A stretch of 31,137 nucleotides of DNA from Candidatus Omnitrophota bacterium (lineage in GTDB: Bacteria > Omnitrophota > Gorgyraeia > Gygaellales > Profunditerraquicolaceae), in assembly GCA_020063525.1 (NCBI GenBank), contig JAGUUJ010000043.1:1-31137 (forward strand), read 5' to 3'. A program made the translations under genes and the position numbers. Every line of letters begins with the position of its first letter. Within the stretch, counting starts at the first letter, position 1. Of this stretch, positions 30,324-31,137 are shown piece after piece. The notes beneath the pieces were generated by a model that worked only from the letters and a program-made list of their open reading frames with translations, searched no databases and was not told where the DNA came from.

Positions 30324-31109
30324 TTATTTCTTCAGGCTATTAAATAAACTACATGCTTTCTTGAACGAAGCTTTTTCATGGACAATGCTGCGTATAGCAG
30401 AAATCATTGCTACCGGCCAACGCGACTGCCAGATATTTCTGCCCATATCCACACCTTTGGCACCTGCGCTAACTGCCTCATAAGCCATCTTTAAGGCATC
30501 CAGTTCATTTTTTAATTTAGGCCCACCGGCAATAACTATGGGAACCAGGCAGGACTGAACCACCTTTTCAAAATCTTCGCAATAATACGTTTTTACAATA
30601 TGAGCGCCTAATTCTGCTGCAATACGGCAGGATAAAGAAAGATACCGGCAATCCCGTTTTTCTAATTCTTTGCCCACAGCAGTAACCGCTAATACGGGAA
30701 TACCGTACTTATGGCCTTCATCGATAAGCTTGGTAAGATTGGTTAAAGTCTGATGCTCGTGGTCTGTGCCTACATAGATAGATAAAGCCACTGCTGCCAC
30801 ATTAAGCCGTATGGCATCCTCAAAGGAAACAGTAATGCCTTCGTTGGATAAATCCTTACCTATGATGCTATTGCCGCCTGATACCCGCAATACAAGGGGG
30901 ATATTGTATTTAGGGTCAATACAATTGCGCAGCACTCCCCTGGTAAGCATAAGCGAATCTGCATAAGGAATAAGCGGTTCAATAGTTTTGCGCGGCTCTT
31001 CTAATCTGCTTACCGGGCCTAAAAAATATCCGTGGTCTACTGCCAGCATTACAGTCTTACCGTCTTCCTTAAATATGCGCTGCATTCTATTTTTCATTCC
31101 CCAGTCCAT
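30324..31109 (-). CDS. lsrF: class I aldolase, LsrF-like
   Basis: 261 aa TIM-barrel aldolase of the DeoC/FbaB group. The start MDWGMKNR, GKTVMLAVDHGYFLGP (about 17-32), LTRGVLR, RVSGGNSI and GAKGVDMGRNIWQS match LsrF closely. The Schiff-base lysine is Lys173 in HIVKTYYCEDF. LsrF of E. coli cleaves the autoinducer-2 breakdown product by thiolysis; no other lsr gene is here, so a sugar-phosphate or aromatic-precursor aldolase role is equally possible. AAGGAGG lies a few bases before the ATG. The region above 31109 holds only this ribosome binding site and the window edge. Confidence 0.8.
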   Translation of the reverse strand: MDWGMKNRMQRIFKEDGKTVMLAVDHGYFLGPVSRLEEPRKTIEPLIPYADSLMLTRGVLRNCIDPKYNIPLVLRVSGGNSIIGKDLSNEGITVSFEDAIRLNVAAVALSIYVGTDHEHQTLTNLTKLIDEGHKYGIPVLAVTAVGKELEKRDCRYLSLSCRIAAELGAHIVKTYYCEDFEKVVQSCLVPIVIAGGPKLKNELDALKMAYEAVSAGAKGVDMGRNIWQSRWPVAMISAIRSIVHEKASFKKACSLFNSLKK

Positions 31110-31137
31110 ATTTTTCCTCCTTTTAATGAGCAGACGA

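Overview
This window is a densely packed stretch of bacterial chromosome. Every gene I can support lies on the minus strand, so transcription runs from the high-coordinate end to the low-coordinate end. The sequence is AT-rich. The genome is that of a diderm: it encodes the lipoprotein exporter LolCD and the phospholipid transporter MlaEFD. It also carries the McsA-McsB-ClpC protein-arginine phosphorylation and unfoldase set, best known from Firmicutes. That mix, the gene order and the habit of palindromic repeats suggest a candidate phylum such as Omnitrophota. This placement is an inference and was not tested.

Layout in the direction of transcription: (1) 31109-27680, an LsrF-type class I aldolase, an exported thioredoxin-CcdA fusion, a DUF1573 lipoprotein and an HtpX protease carrying an EF-hand loop. 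(2) 27631-24206, a perfect sigma-70 promoter firing at the lysS start codon, then lysS-lolC-lolD. (3) 24037-10903, ilvE-mcsA-mcsB-clpC-mlaE-mlaF-mlaD-radA-yacL(PIN/TRAM)-ispD-ispF-cysE-cysS. This follows the Bacillus order mcsA-mcsB-clpC-radA-(disA)-yacL-ispD-ispF-(gltX)-cysE-cysS, with mlaEFD inserted after clpC and ctsR, disA and gltX missing. (4) 10716-6642, tmk-holB-ricT-metG, also a Bacillus-like cluster. (5) 6606-287, a DUF362 ferredoxin protein, a TPR protein, mtnA, thiL, tsaE, tsaB and alr. (6) 243-1, a tiny transcription unit: consensus promoter, strong ribosome binding site, 12-codon ORF and two tandem intrinsic terminators, followed by the start of a gene that leaves the window.

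The most unusual feature is the repeats. Almost every gap longer than about 50 bp is filled by an imperfect palindrome. Several genes carry repeat DNA inside their reading frame. Two palindromes sit in frame in alr and holB between short direct repeats that look like target duplications. One palindrome forms the C-terminus of LysS. Arrays of four 7-bp units lie inside ispD, lolD and the signal peptide of the DUF1573 lipoprotein. Two intergenic elements, alr/tsaB and clpC/mcsB, are dyads with four 7-bp or 8-bp units in each arm, and the register is kept across the centre. The unit sequence differs at every site but the architecture is the same. I regard this as the best candidate for something undescribed. 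No tRNA, rRNA, CRISPR array, IS transposase or riboswitch was found.
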